This document shows, piece by piece, positions 42,808 to 53,167 of a DNA stretch of 64,000 nucleotides. The number at the start of each line of letters is the position of its first letter. Position 1 is the first letter of the stretch. The DNA is from Kitasatospora sp. MAA4 (GTDB lineage Bacteria > Actinomycetota > Actinomycetes > Streptomycetales > Streptomycetaceae), in assembly GCF_029893355.1 (NCBI RefSeq), contig NZ_JARZAI010000002.1:1-64000 (forward strand), written 5' to 3'. The notes beneath the pieces are model-generated. The model did not search any database, was not told where the DNA came from, and saw nothing but the letters and a program-made list of their open reading frames with translations. The translations under genes were made by a program, and so were the position numbers.

Positions 42808-44682
42808 ATGACTGATCAGGGTCGGGGCTACGGCTCCCAGCCGTGGAACCCCGCCGAGCCCGGGTACGGGGAGCAGGCGCAGCAGGTCGTCGTTCCCGAC
42901 GGGCAGGGCTACGTCGGGCAGGACCCGTACGCGCAGCAGCAGCACATCCCGCACCAGCAGGGACCGTACGGGCAGGACCAGTTCGCGCAGCAGGGCCAGC
43001 CGTACGGCCAGCAGCAGGGCTACGTCCAGCAGGGCCAGTTCGTGCAGCAGCAGGGCCAGCCGATGCAGCCCATGCAGCCGATGCACCCCGGCCAGCAGCA
43101 GCCGATGCAGCAGATGCAGCAGGTCTCGTACGAGCAGCAGCAGCAGTGGCAGCAGCAGCCGTATCCCCAGCAGCAACAGCAGCAGGGCTACTCGCAGGGC
43201 GCGTTCCCGCAGCAGCAGCAGTACCAGCAGCAACAGCCCGTCCCCGTCACGCAGGCCGTCCCGGTGGTGCAGGTCGCGCCGGTCGCGCCGCAGCCCTCCG
43301 GGCCCGGCCCCGACGGCATCGACTGGGAGGCCGAGGCGGCAGCCCTGGACAACCCGGCCGCCGGTACGCAGGAGCAGTACGAGGAAGAGCTCTACGCCGA
43401 GGGCGACTACGCCGAGGGCGAGTACGTCGAAGGTGAGTACCCCGAAGGGGAGTACGCCGAGGGCGAGTACGCCGAGGGCGAGCTCGCGGAGCACGACGGG
43501 CACACCGAGGACGAGTACGCCGAGGACGAGGACCGGGCGCCGTTCTTCGGCGGCGAGGAGCAGGACACCAGCCGCGAGTCCGAGCGCAAGCGCAAGGAGA
43601 AGGGCAAGAAGTCCGGCCGCCGCAACCGCGGCGCCTGCCTGGTGGTCGCCCTCGTGATGCTCGGCGGCGCCGGCGGTGTCGGCTACCTCGGCTACGGCTA
43701 CTACAAGAGCCACTTCGGTCCGCCGGCCGACTACGTCGGTGACGGCACCGGCGAGGTGCAGGTCGAGATCGCCTCCGGTGCGGCCGGCACCGACATGGCC
43801 ACCGTGCTGAAGAACGCCGACGTGGTGAAGAGCGCCCAGGCGTTCAGCGACGCGTTCAACAAGAACCTCCCCAAGGCGGGAGGCATCCAGCCGGGGTTCT
43901 ACACCATGCACCACCAGATGTCCGCCGCCGCCGCCATCCAGCTGATGCTGAGCGCGGCCGGTGGCGACGCGCTGATCGTCCCCGAGGGCCAACCGGCCAG
44001 CGCCGTCTACACGTTGATCGACAACAAGCTGAAGCTCCCGGTGGGCACCACGGCCGGCGTGGCGAAGAGCCAGGTGGCCAGTCTCGGCCTGCCGGCCTCC
44101 GCCAACGGCAACCCCGAGGGCTACCTCTGGCCGACCAAGTACTCGATCGGCGACGGCATGAAGCCGCTGGACCTGCTCAAGCAGATGGTCAGCAACGCCA
44201 ACAGCAACTACACCAGCCTCGGCCTGGACGCGGGGGCGCAGGCGGTCGGCCTGAAGAACGCCTACGACGTCATCACCGAGGCCAGCATCCTCCAGCGCGA
44301 GGGCAACAACTCGGTGGACTTCGGCCAGATGGCTCGCGTCATCTCCAACCGCCTGGCCACCCACATGCCGCTGGGCATGGACACCACGCTGGAGTACTCG
44401 GTGGGTGCCAAGACGCTGACCTCGGCGCAGATCAACGACGGTTCGAACAAGTACAACACCTACTTCAACCAGGGCCTGCCGCCGACGCCGATCGCCAACC
44501 CGGGCGCGGACGCGATCAAGGCGGTGCTGAACCCGACGCCGGGTGACTGGAAGTTCTTCTACGCGACGAGCCCGACGCAGACGCTGTTCTTCAACAACCA
44601 GGACGACTTCGCGAAGGCCGTCAAGGCCAACTGCGCCGCGCACGGCCAGAGCTTCAACGCGAAGAACACCAGTTGCAACTAG
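42808..44682 (+). CDS. mltG: Endolytic murein transglycosylase MltG, paralogue 2 with Gln-rich cytoplasmic domain
   Basis: A 624-residue protein. Residues about 20-150 are extremely Gln-rich (runs of Q with Y, P, G, M), 189-250 are acidic repeats of the type EGEYAEGEY, 257-273 are basic, 276-298 are the membrane helix, and about 310-624 are the MltG domain with catalytic glutamate in ILQREGNN and the GLPPTPIANPG groove. It resembles the single mltG usually found before aroE in streptomycetes, so this is likely the ancestral copy. AroE follows 13 nt downstream. Confidence 0.87.
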   Translation: MTDQGRGYGSQPWNPAEPGYGEQAQQVVVPDGQGYVGQDPYAQQQHIPHQQGPYGQDQFAQQGQPYGQQQGYVQQGQFVQQQGQPMQPMQPMHPGQQQPMQQMQQVSYEQQQQWQQQPYPQQQQQQGYSQGAFPQQQQYQQQQPVPVTQAVPVVQVAPVAPQPSGPGPDGIDWEAEAAALDNPAAGTQEQYEEELYAEGDYAEGEYVEGEYPEGEYAEGEYAEGELAEHDGHTEDEYAEDEDRAPFFGGEEQDTSRESERKRKEKGKKSGRRNRGACLVVALVMLGGAGGVGYLGYGYYKSHFGPPADYVGDGTGEVQVEIASGAAGTDMATVLKNADVVKSAQAFSDAFNKNLPKAGGIQPGFYTMHHQMSAAAAIQLMLSAAGGDALIVPEGQPASAVYTLIDNKLKLPVGTTAGVAKSQVASLGLPASANGNPEGYLWPTKYSIGDGMKPLDLLKQMVSNANSNYTSLGLDAGAQAVGLKNAYDVITEASILQREGNNSVDFGQMARVISNRLATHMPLGMDTTLEYSVGAKTLTSAQINDGSNKYNTYFNQGLPPTPIANPGADAIKAVLNPTPGDWKFFYATSPTQTLFFNNQDDFAKAVKANCAAHGQSFNAKNTSCN

Positions 44683-44695
44683 GGCTGAGGAACCG

Positions 44696-45529
44696 ATGAG
44701 CACACCCCAGCGCCGGGCCGCCGTGCTCGGCTCGCCGATCGCGCACTCGCTCTCGCCGGTGCTGCACAACGCGGCGTACCGCGCGCTCGGCCTGGAGGGC
44801 TGGGAGTACGGGCGCTTCGAGGTGGACGAGGCGGGGCTGCCCGGCTTCGTCGCGGGGCTCGAGCCGGGCCTGTGGGCGGGCCTGTCGCTGACCATGCCGC
44901 TCAAGCGCGCGGTGATGCCGCTGCTGGACGAGGTGAGCGCCACGGCGCGGGCCGTGGACGCGGTGAACACGGTGGTCTTCGAGGCCGACGGCCGCCGTAC
45001 GGGTGACAACACCGACGTGCCCGGCCTGGTCGCCGCGCTGCGCGAGCGCGGGGTGGCGTCGGTGCCGGCCGCCGCCGTGCTCGGGGCCGGGGCCACCGCC
45101 TCCTCCGCGCTGGCCGCGCTGGCGCAGGTGTGCACCGGCGAGGTGACGGTGTACGTGCGCAGCCTGGAGCGGGCGCGCGAGATGCTGGCGCTCGGGGAGC
45201 GGCTCGGGCTGGCGGTCCGCACCGCGCCCTGGGAGCAGGGCGCCGAGGCACTCGCCGGACCGCTGACCGTCTCCACCACGCCGGTCGGCGCCACCGACGC
45301 CTTCGCCGAGGGCCTGACGGCCGCACCCGGGGTGCTCTTCGACGTTCTCTACCACCCGTGGCCGACCGCCCTGGCGGCGGCCTGCGCGGAGCGCGGTGGC
45401 ACCATCCTGGGGGGCCTCGACCTGCTGGTCCATCAGGCGGTGCTCCAGTGCGAACGCTTCACCCGCATCACCCCTGGCCCGCTCGCGGCGATGCGCGCCG
45501 CCGGCGAGCAGGCCCTGGCCGCCGGATAG
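44696..45529 (+). CDS. aroE: Shikimate dehydrogenase
   Basis: Reduces 3-dehydroshikimate to shikimate with NADPH. The 277-residue protein has the shikimate-binding SPIAHSLSPVLHN near 13, catalytic Lys in MPLKRAV, Asp in TGDNTDVPG, and the GAGATASS nucleotide loop near 125. ATG 44696 has TGAGGA upstream. The Rossmann loop lacks the usual NRT sequence, having VRSLERA instead, so coenzyme preference is uncertain. Confidence 0.88.
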   Translation: MSTPQRRAAVLGSPIAHSLSPVLHNAAYRALGLEGWEYGRFEVDEAGLPGFVAGLEPGLWAGLSLTMPLKRAVMPLLDEVSATARAVDAVNTVVFEADGRRTGDNTDVPGLVAALRERGVASVPAAAVLGAGATASSALAALAQVCTGEVTVYVRSLERAREMLALGERLGLAVRTAPWEQGAEALAGPLTVSTTPVGATDAFAEGLTAAPGVLFDVLYHPWPTALAAACAERGGTILGGLDLLVHQAVLQCERFTRITPGPLAAMRAAGEQALAAG

Positions 45530-45539
45530 CGTCCGGACG

Positions 45540-45791
45540 TCAGTGCTCGGTGCGGGGCTCGCGGCCGCGCAGGACGGTGACCAGGCCGAGCAGCGAGACG
45601 ATCGCCCAGACCCCCTCCAGCAGCAGGAAACCCCACTGGAGAGTGACGGCGGCCTGGGCGGCGAGGATTGCCGAGCCGCACAGGTTGAAGATCAGATAAC
45701 CCTTGGACCGCGGGCTGAGCCGACCCGACTGGGCCAGCGCGAAGGGGATCAGTATGAGGATCGACCCGAGGATCTGGACGGCCTGCTCCAT
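45540..45791 (-). CDS. Small membrane protein (CBU_0592-like)
   Basis: An 83-residue protein with three hydrophobic helices (ILGSILILIPFALAQ, LIFNLCGSAILAAQAAV, LLLEGVWAIVSLLGLV) separated by short loops. AGGAG lies 9 nt before the ATG at 45791. It resembles the CBU_0592 family of small membrane proteins with unknown role. It is convergent with aroE; the 250-bp gap to aroC holds both divergent promoters. Confidence 0.75.
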   Translation of the reverse strand: MEQAVQILGSILILIPFALAQSGRLSPRSKGYLIFNLCGSAILAAQAAVTLQWGFLLLEGVWAIVSLLGLVTVLRGREPRTEH

Positions 45792-46041
45792 GACGGCACA
45801 CTCCTGACAGTGTGCGTCGTCTTGTCTGTCCGGGTACGGCGCGTCTCGTCCGGTGGCCGCAGGAAGGCGGTCACCCCCATTATGCCTGAGAGTGCTGTCC
45901 GCCAACCGGACTGTGGACCGATACCGCCCTCAGTCGTGAAAGGATTCGGGCGAGGGCACCGCACGCCGGAGCCCGCAGACGAATCCCGGTCGGACCCGCA
46001 GCCTCACCCGCCGCGACCGGACCGCTGACGAAGGAGCACCG

Positions 46042-47222
46042 TTGGGTACGTTGCGCTGGCTGACGGCGGGGGAGTCGCACGGCCCCGCACTGGTCGCGAC
46101 TCTGGAGGGCCTGCCCGCGGGCGTGCCCGTGACCACCGCGATGGTCGCGGACGCCCTGGCGCGTCGCCGGCTCGGCTACGGTCGCGGCGCCCGGATGAAG
46201 TTCGAGCAGGACGAGGTCACCTTCCTCGGCGGTGTTCGGCACGGCCTGACCATGGGCAGCCCGGTCGCGGTCATGGTGGGCAACACCGAGTGGCCCAAGT
46301 GGGAGCAGGTGATGTCGGCCGACCCGGTCGACCCCGAGATCCTCGCGGGCCTGGCCCGCAACGAGGCGCTGACCCGCCCGCGCCCCGGCCACGCCGACCT
46401 GGCCGGCATGCAGAAGTACAGCATCGACGAGGCCCGCCCGATCCTGGAGCGCGCCAGCGCCCGTGAGACGGCCGCCCGGGTCGCGCTGGGCGCCGTCGCC
46501 CGCTCGTACCTCAAGGAGACCTGCGGCATCGAGCTGGTCTCGCACGTGGTGGAGCTGGGCGCGGCCAAGGCCCCGGCCGGCGTGCTGCCGCTGCCCGGCG
46601 ACGAGGCGCGCCTGGACGAGGACCCGGTGCGCTGCCTGGACGCGGACGCCGCCAAGCGGATGGTCGCCGAGATCGACCAGGCCCACAAGGACGGCGACAC
46701 GCTCGGCGGCGTCGTCGAGGTGCTCGCGTACAACGTGCCGGTGGGCCTGGGCTCGCACGTGCACTGGGACCGCCGCCTGGACGCCCGGCTCGCCGCCGCG
46801 CTGATGGGCATCCAGGCGATCAAGGGCGTCGAGGTCGGCGACGGCTTCGAGCTGGCACGGATCCCCGGCTCGCAGGCGCACGACGAGATCGTGCCGACCC
46901 CCGAGGGCGTCCGCCGCACCTCCGGCCGCTCCGGCGGCACCGAGGGCGGCCTCTCCACCGGAGAGCTGCTGCGGGTGCGGGCCGCGATGAAGCCGATCGC
47001 CACCGTGCCGCGCGCGCTGCAGACCCTGGACGTGCGCACCGGCGAGCCCGCCAAGGCGCACCACCAGCGCTCGGACGTCTGTGCCGTGCCGGCCGCCGGG
47101 ATCGTCGCCGAGGCGATGGTCGCGCTGGTGCTGGCCGACGCGGTGAGCGAGAAGTTCGGTGGCGACAACGTCTCGGAGACCCGTCGCAACGTCCAGAGCT
47201 TCCTCGACCACCTGATCATCCG

Positions 47223-47226
<4 letters not shown>
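46042..47226 (+). CDS. aroC: Chorismate synthase
   Basis: The last step of the shikimate pathway, needing reduced FMN. The 394-residue protein starts [14 protein letters not shown] and has [16 protein letters not shown] and the [10 protein letters not shown] flavin segment. The start codon is TTG at 46042 with AAGGAG 5 nt upstream; no ATG or GTG fits the conserved N-terminus. The stop overlaps the aroK ATG. Confidence 0.96.
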
Positions 47227-49263
<2,037 letters not shown>

Positions 49264-49283
49264 CACGGCTGCTCGAGGAGGCC

Positions 49284-49323
49284 GGCGGCCCGGCAGGCGG
49301 ACTGGGCCGCCTGCCGGGCCGCC
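49284..49323 (+). terminator. Terminator after the aro operon
   Basis: A perfect 17-bp stem (49284-49300 with 49307-49323), loop ACTGGG, no T run. Confidence 0.8.
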
Positions 49324-49352
49324 GTGTAATGTCCCGGACGGGAGGTGTGTCC

Positions 49353-50342
49353 GTGACGCAGTACGCAGGGGGGGAACAGGTGCCCCCGCGGCCGCTGGCC
49401 CCGCCACCGCCGGTGCCGCCGCGCCAGACCGTGCAGCCGTACCCGGCGGCGCCGAGGCGGGCAGCGCTGCCGCCGGGACCGCCGCCGCCGCTGCCCAGCG
49501 CGCCGCTCCCGCAGGGCCCGCCGCCCGTGCTGCCGTCCGCACCGCCGCCCCCCGCGCCCGCGCTGTCCGGGCCTCCTGCCGGGCCTCGCGCCGCTCCTGC
49601 CGCTCCTCCCGCCGCCGTGCCCGCGCCCGCGCCCGTGCCCGCGCCCGTCCCGCCGCCGGCCGACCGGCCCCGCCGGGTCCAGGCCGCCGCGCCGTCCGCC
49701 GCCGTGCCGCCCGGCGGGACCGGGCACTTCGTCATGCCCACCGGCGCGCCGGTCCACCTGCCGGCGCACGTCCCGCACGCCTACACCGGTCCGATCGCCG
49801 TCCTGCTGATCGGCCCGGCCGGCGCCGGCAAGACCACGGTCGCCCGGCACTGGGCCGAGCGCCGTCCCACCACCACCGCGCACATCAGCCTGGACGACGT
49901 CCGCGAGTGGGTGCAGTCCGGCTTCGCCAACCCGCAGTCCGGCTGGAACAACGCGTCCGAGGCGCAGTACCGGTTGGCCCGCCGCACCTGCGGCTTTGCC
50001 TGCCGCAACTACCTGGCCAACGGCATCTCGTGCATCATCGACGACGCGGTCTTCCCGGACCGCCCGGCGATCGGCCTGGGCGGCTGGAAGCGCCACATCG
50101 GCCCCGGCATGATCCCGGTGGTGCTGCTCCCGGGCCTGGACTCGGTGCTCGCCCGCAACGCCCGGCGCAGCGGCAACCGGCGGCTCAGCGACGAGGAGGT
50201 GGCCCGGATCCACGGCCGGATGGCAGGCTGGTACAACTCCGGCCTGCCGATCATCGACAACTCCCAGCTCGACGTGACCGCCACCGCCGAGGCCCTGGAC
50301 CGGGTGGTCACCGCCCGCCTCACCGGCCAGCCGGTTCGCTGA
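49353..50342 (+). CDS. P-loop kinase-like protein with Pro-rich N-terminus
   Basis: A 329-residue protein. Residues 1-145 are disordered and rich in Pro/Ala (tracts of P up to four, PAPVPAPVPPP). From about 148 it has a nucleoside kinase/AAA-type P-loop (LLIGPAGAGKTT near 150-161), then DDVREWVQSG and ARNARRSGNRR in the lid position. It resembles polynucleotide-kinase-type P-loop proteins; the substrate is unknown. GTG 49353 has GGGAGG 7 nt upstream; GTG 49347 is a close alternative. It lies between aroQ and the Nei-like glycosylase. Confidence 0.7.
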   Translation: MTQYAGGEQVPPRPLAPPPPVPPRQTVQPYPAAPRRAALPPGPPPPLPSAPLPQGPPPVLPSAPPPPAPALSGPPAGPRAAPAAPPAAVPAPAPVPAPVPPPADRPRRVQAAAPSAAVPPGGTGHFVMPTGAPVHLPAHVPHAYTGPIAVLLIGPAGAGKTTVARHWAERRPTTTAHISLDDVREWVQSGFANPQSGWNNASEAQYRLARRTCGFACRNYLANGISCIIDDAVFPDRPAIGLGGWKRHIGPGMIPVVLLPGLDSVLARNARRSGNRRLSDEEVARIHGRMAGWYNSGLPIIDNSQLDVTATAEALDRVVTARLTGQPVR

Positions 50343-50374
50343 ACCATCCCGCACCGTACGAGAGTTGACCCGCC

Positions 50375-51181
50375 ATGCCCGAAGGCCACATCCTGCACCG
50401 GCTCGCCGCCGAGAACCTGCGCGCCTTCGGCGGCCGCCCGGTGGCCGTCGCCAGCCCGCAGGGCCGGTTCGCCGAGGGCGCGGCGCTGCTCGACGGCCGC
50501 ACCCTGGACGCCGCCGAGGCGGACGGCAAGCACCTCTTCCTCGGCTTCGGCGACTCCTGGCTGCACATCCACCTGGGCCTCTACGGCGCCTTCAGCTTCG
50601 GCGCGGGCCCGGCGCCCGCGCCGGTCGGGCTGATCCGGCTGCGGCTGGAGAACGCCGAGCACCACGCCGACCTGCGCGGGCCGACCACCTGCGAGCTGAT
50701 CACCCCGGCCGAGAAGGACGCCGTGCACGCCCGGCTCGGCCCGGACCCGCTGCGCGCCGACGCCGACCCGCAGGCCGCCTGGCAGCGCATCTCGCGCAGC
50801 CGCAGCACGGTGGCGGCGCTCCTGATGGACCAGAAGGTGCTGGCGGGCGTCGGCAACGTCTACCGCGCCGAGGTGCTCTTCCGCCACGCGATCAGCCCGC
50901 ACCGGGCCGGCCGCGACCTCTCCCGGGCCGAGTGGGACGCGATCTGGGGCGACCTGGTGGAGCTGATGCACGGGGGCGCCGCGATCGGCCGGATCGACAC
51001 CGTGCGCCCCGAGCACACCCCCGAGGCGATGGGCCGCCCGCCCCGGGTGGACGACCACGGCGGCGAGGTCTACGTCTACCGCCGCGCCGCGATGCCGTGC
51101 CTGGTCTGCGGCACCGAGATCCGCACCGAGTCCCACGCGGCCCGCAACCTCTTCTGGTGCCCCCGCTGCCAGCAGGCCTGA
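50375..51181 (+). CDS. Fpg/Nei-family DNA glycosylase/AP lyase
   Basis: Removes oxidised bases and cuts the resulting abasic site. The 268-residue protein keeps the N-terminal proline nucleophile and Glu (MPEGH), the helix-two-turn-helix (QKVLAGVGNVYRAEVLF near 151-167) and a C-terminal zinc finger CLVC...CPRC. The MPEGHILHRLA start is typical of the actinobacterial Nei2-like group rather than true MutM, which suggests preference for oxidised pyrimidines or single-stranded sites. Confidence 0.88.
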   Translation: MPEGHILHRLAAENLRAFGGRPVAVASPQGRFAEGAALLDGRTLDAAEADGKHLFLGFGDSWLHIHLGLYGAFSFGAGPAPAPVGLIRLRLENAEHHADLRGPTTCELITPAEKDAVHARLGPDPLRADADPQAAWQRISRSRSTVAALLMDQKVLAGVGNVYRAEVLFRHAISPHRAGRDLSRAEWDAIWGDLVELMHGGAAIGRIDTVRPEHTPEAMGRPPRVDDHGGEVYVYRRAAMPCLVCGTEIRTESHAARNLFWCPRCQQA

Positions 51182-51217
51182 CCGATTCCCGGGCCAACCT
51201 CGGTAAGGTGCTGCTCC

Positions 51218-52615
51218 TCACCTCCTGACCGGCGCGAGGTACTCGCGCACGCGGGTGCGGTGCCACCAGGCGCCGGTTTCGCGCCGCTCGTGGGCGGTGG
51301 TGAAGCGGTAGCGGTAGAGCACGGCCCGGACGTAGAGGGGTGGGGCGCCCGGGAACGGGTTGTCGCGCAGCAGCCGCAGGGTGGCCGGGTCGTTCACCAG
51401 CAAGCGGTTCACGAACGGGCGCAGCCACGGCCGCGCGTACCCGGGGGAGATCGCGGCGAACCACATCATCCAGTCCAACCGCAGGTGGTACGGCGCGAAC
51501 TGGCGCGGCAGCCGGCGCACGTCCCCGGGCTTCCCGTGGAACCCGTACTCGCGCCACACCGTCCCCCGGGTGATCCGCGGCTCGGCGGTGCCCTCCAGCA
51601 CCAGTTCCATCCGGACCCGGTTGATGCTGCCGAACGCGCCGTAGGTGTTCACCAGGTGCAGCTGGTTGAAGGAGCGGTTCATCGCCTGGTGGCGGGAGAG
51701 CAGGTTGCGCACGGGCCAGTAACTCAGGCCCACCACCAGCGCGGTGGCGGCCAGCACCGCGCCCTGGAACCAGTGCGGGCCGGACCCGGCGGTGCTGGTG
51801 CCGTGCGGCAGTTCGACGGCGGAGAAGGCCAGTGCGATGGTGAGCCAGTTGAGCCAGGCGAAGTTGCCGGAGGCCACCAGCCAGAGCTGGGTGACGGCCA
51901 TCAGCGCCCCCGCCGTCCCCGCCACCGGCTGCGGCAGGAACAGGCAGACAGGGAGCAGCAGTTGGGCGACATGGTTGGCCGCCACCTCGACCCGGTGCAG
52001 CGGCTGCGGCAGGTGGTGGAAGAACCAGCTCAGCGGCCCGGGCATCGGCTGCGTCTCGTGGTGGTACTTCAGGCAGGTCAGGTCCCGCCAGCAGGGGTCG
52101 CCGCGCAGCTTGATCAGCCCGGCGCCGAACTCGACCCGGAAGAGCAGCCAGCGGAACAGCCAGAGCACGGGGGTGGGTGGCGCCACCGAGGCGTTGCCGA
52201 GGAAGACGGCCAGGAAGCCCGCCTCCAGCAGCAGCGACTCCCAGCCGAAGCCGTACCAGACCTGGCCGACGTTGACGATCGACAGGTAGAGCACCCACAG
52301 CGCCGCCCAGAGCAGCATCGACGCCCAGAGCGGCACCGCGTCCGCGCCGCCCGCCAGCACGGCCGCCGCCAGCGCGGCGCCCGTCCAGGCGACGACGGCG
52401 AAGCCGAGGTCGCTGTAGCCGAACTGGAAGAGGCTCGGCGCACGCCGAAACGGCGCGTAGGCCAGGAACCGCGGCACCGGAAGCATCCCGTGCGCCCCGA
52501 TCAGCGCCCGGAACTGCCGGGCCGCGACCAGGAAGCCGACCAGGTAGACGGCGGCCAGCAGCCGCAGCAGGACCAGCCTGCTCAGCCCGTACGCGGGGGC
52601 GGTGAACCAGTGCAC
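51218..52615 (-). CDS. Lipase maturation factor family membrane protein
   Basis: A 465-residue polytopic protein with about eight hydrophobic helices in the first 320 residues and a soluble tail. The family mark GDPCWRDLTCLKYHHETQP lies near 183-201, and VWYGFGWESLLLE near 125. In vertebrates LMF1 helps lipases fold in the ER; bacterial relatives are uncharacterised. GTG at 52615 (VHWFTAPAYG) has a strong GGGAGGGG just upstream. The first 15 codons and the RBS are duplicated 455 bp upstream (see repeat). Confidence 0.87.
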   Translation of the reverse strand: MHWFTAPAYGLSRLVLLRLLAAVYLVGFLVAARQFRALIGAHGMLPVPRFLAYAPFRRAPSLFQFGYSDLGFAVVAWTGAALAAAVLAGGADAVPLWASMLLWAALWVLYLSIVNVGQVWYGFGWESLLLEAGFLAVFLGNASVAPPTPVLWLFRWLLFRVEFGAGLIKLRGDPCWRDLTCLKYHHETQPMPGPLSWFFHHLPQPLHRVEVAANHVAQLLLPVCLFLPQPVAGTAGALMAVTQLWLVASGNFAWLNWLTIALAFSAVELPHGTSTAGSGPHWFQGAVLAATALVVGLSYWPVRNLLSRHQAMNRSFNQLHLVNTYGAFGSINRVRMELVLEGTAEPRITRGTVWREYGFHGKPGDVRRLPRQFAPYHLRLDWMMWFAAISPGYARPWLRPFVNRLLVNDPATLRLLRDNPFPGAPPLYVRAVLYRYRFTTAHERRETGAWWHRTRVREYLAPVRR

Positions 52616-52639
52616 GCGCCCCTCCCTACCAGGCCCGGC
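52569..52639 (-). repeat. Direct repeat copy 1: start region of the lipase maturation factor gene
   Basis: The 71 bp cover the RBS, the GTG start and about the first 15 codons. They match 53024-53094 with two adjacent mismatches (52583-52584). Weaker similarity continues for about 35 bp beyond 52639. The two copies flank the DUF397 gene. Confidence 0.95.
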
Positions 52640-52675
52640 CAGCTCCTGCCCGGCACCGCGCCGCAGCACTACGCC

Positions 52676-52711
52676 GAGACCCCACCACTCGACCGGCAGT
52701 GATGGGGTCTC
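52676..52711 (-). terminator. Terminator after the DUF397 gene
   Basis: A 14-bp stem with one C-A mismatch (52676-52689 with 52698-52711) and an 8-nt loop, 12 nt beyond the DUF397 stop on the minus strand. Confidence 0.7.
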
Positions 52712-52723
52712 ACGGCGATGCGG

Positions 52724-52945
52724 TCAGACCGTGCCGAACTCTCCGGCCTTGATCCCAGCCACGAACGAGGCGAACGCGCCCGCAGCGAAGACCAGGGCGG
52801 GCCCGTGCGGGTCCTTGGAGTCCCGGACTACGGCCGCGCTGGCGGCCGACTGGACGGCGTACTCGACGCAGTTCTCCTGGCCGTTGCTGTAGGAGGACTT
52901 TCGGAAGGTCAGACCAAGGACGGAAGCGTCGGAGTAGTGGGTCAT
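52724..52945 (-). CDS. DUF397 small protein
   Basis: A 73-residue protein with the family pattern LTFRKSSYSNGQENCVE, VVRDSKDPHGPAL and a C-terminal FVAGIKAGEF. DUF397 genes in streptomycetes normally follow an XRE-type (WhiJ-like) regulator and act with it; the pair has been described as toxin-antitoxin-like or developmental. Here only the tail of the regulator remains: its TGA overlaps this ATG. The protein itself is intact. Confidence 0.88.
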   Translation of the reverse strand: MTHYSDASVLGLTFRKSSYSNGQENCVEYAVQSAASAAVVRDSKDPHGPALVFAAGAFASFVAGIKAGEFGTV

Positions 52946-53070
52946 TTGGTGAGCCTGTCTTTCAGATCGGTGATGAATTTGAGCGACTTCTCCAGGGACA
53001 TGGCTTCGGCGGTGACCTTCTGGAGGACCAGCCTGCTATGCCCGTACGCGGGGGCGGTGAACCAGTGCAC
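52942..53070 (-). pseudogene. Chimeric mini-ORF: lipase-maturation-factor start fused to an XRE regulator tail
   Basis: A 42-codon open frame from GTG 53070 to TGA 52942. The first 16 codons (VHWFTAPAYG, then H in place of L) come from the duplicated start of the lipase maturation factor gene, including its strong RBS. From 53023 onward the sequence continues in frame as AEAMSLEKSLKF...DLKDRLTK, which looks like the C-terminus of an XRE/DUF5753 regulator of the kind that precedes DUF397 genes. The HTH and sensing domains are gone. The stop overlaps the DUF397 start (ATGA), so translation of this mini-ORF could drive DUF397 synthesis. Confidence 0.7.
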
Positions 53071-53094
53071 GCGCCCCTCCCTACCAGGCCCGGC
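53024..53094 (-). repeat. Direct repeat copy 2: duplicated start of the lipase maturation factor gene
   Basis: 69 of 71 bp are identical to 52569-52639, including the GGGAGGGG ribosome site and GTG. One end abuts the XRE tail exactly at 53023/53024; on the other side similarity fades through about 53130. Confidence 0.95.
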
Positions 53095-53167
53095 TACGGC
53101 TGGCGCGCCACCGCGCCGTAGGAGTACGCCGGGTCAGCGGGACAGCCCTGCGACCTGTCGGAGTCCG

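Noticed and set aside
42880..43250. DNA tandem repeat in mltG paralogue 2
   Set aside because: The CAG/CAGCAG runs are codon-level Gln repeats inside a continuous reading frame, not a separate repeat element.
42508..45294. A 928-codon minus-strand frame with Leu/Val-rich runs over mltG and aroE
   Set aside because: The runs are the reverse complement of the Gln-rich and acidic repeats of MltG paralogue 2.
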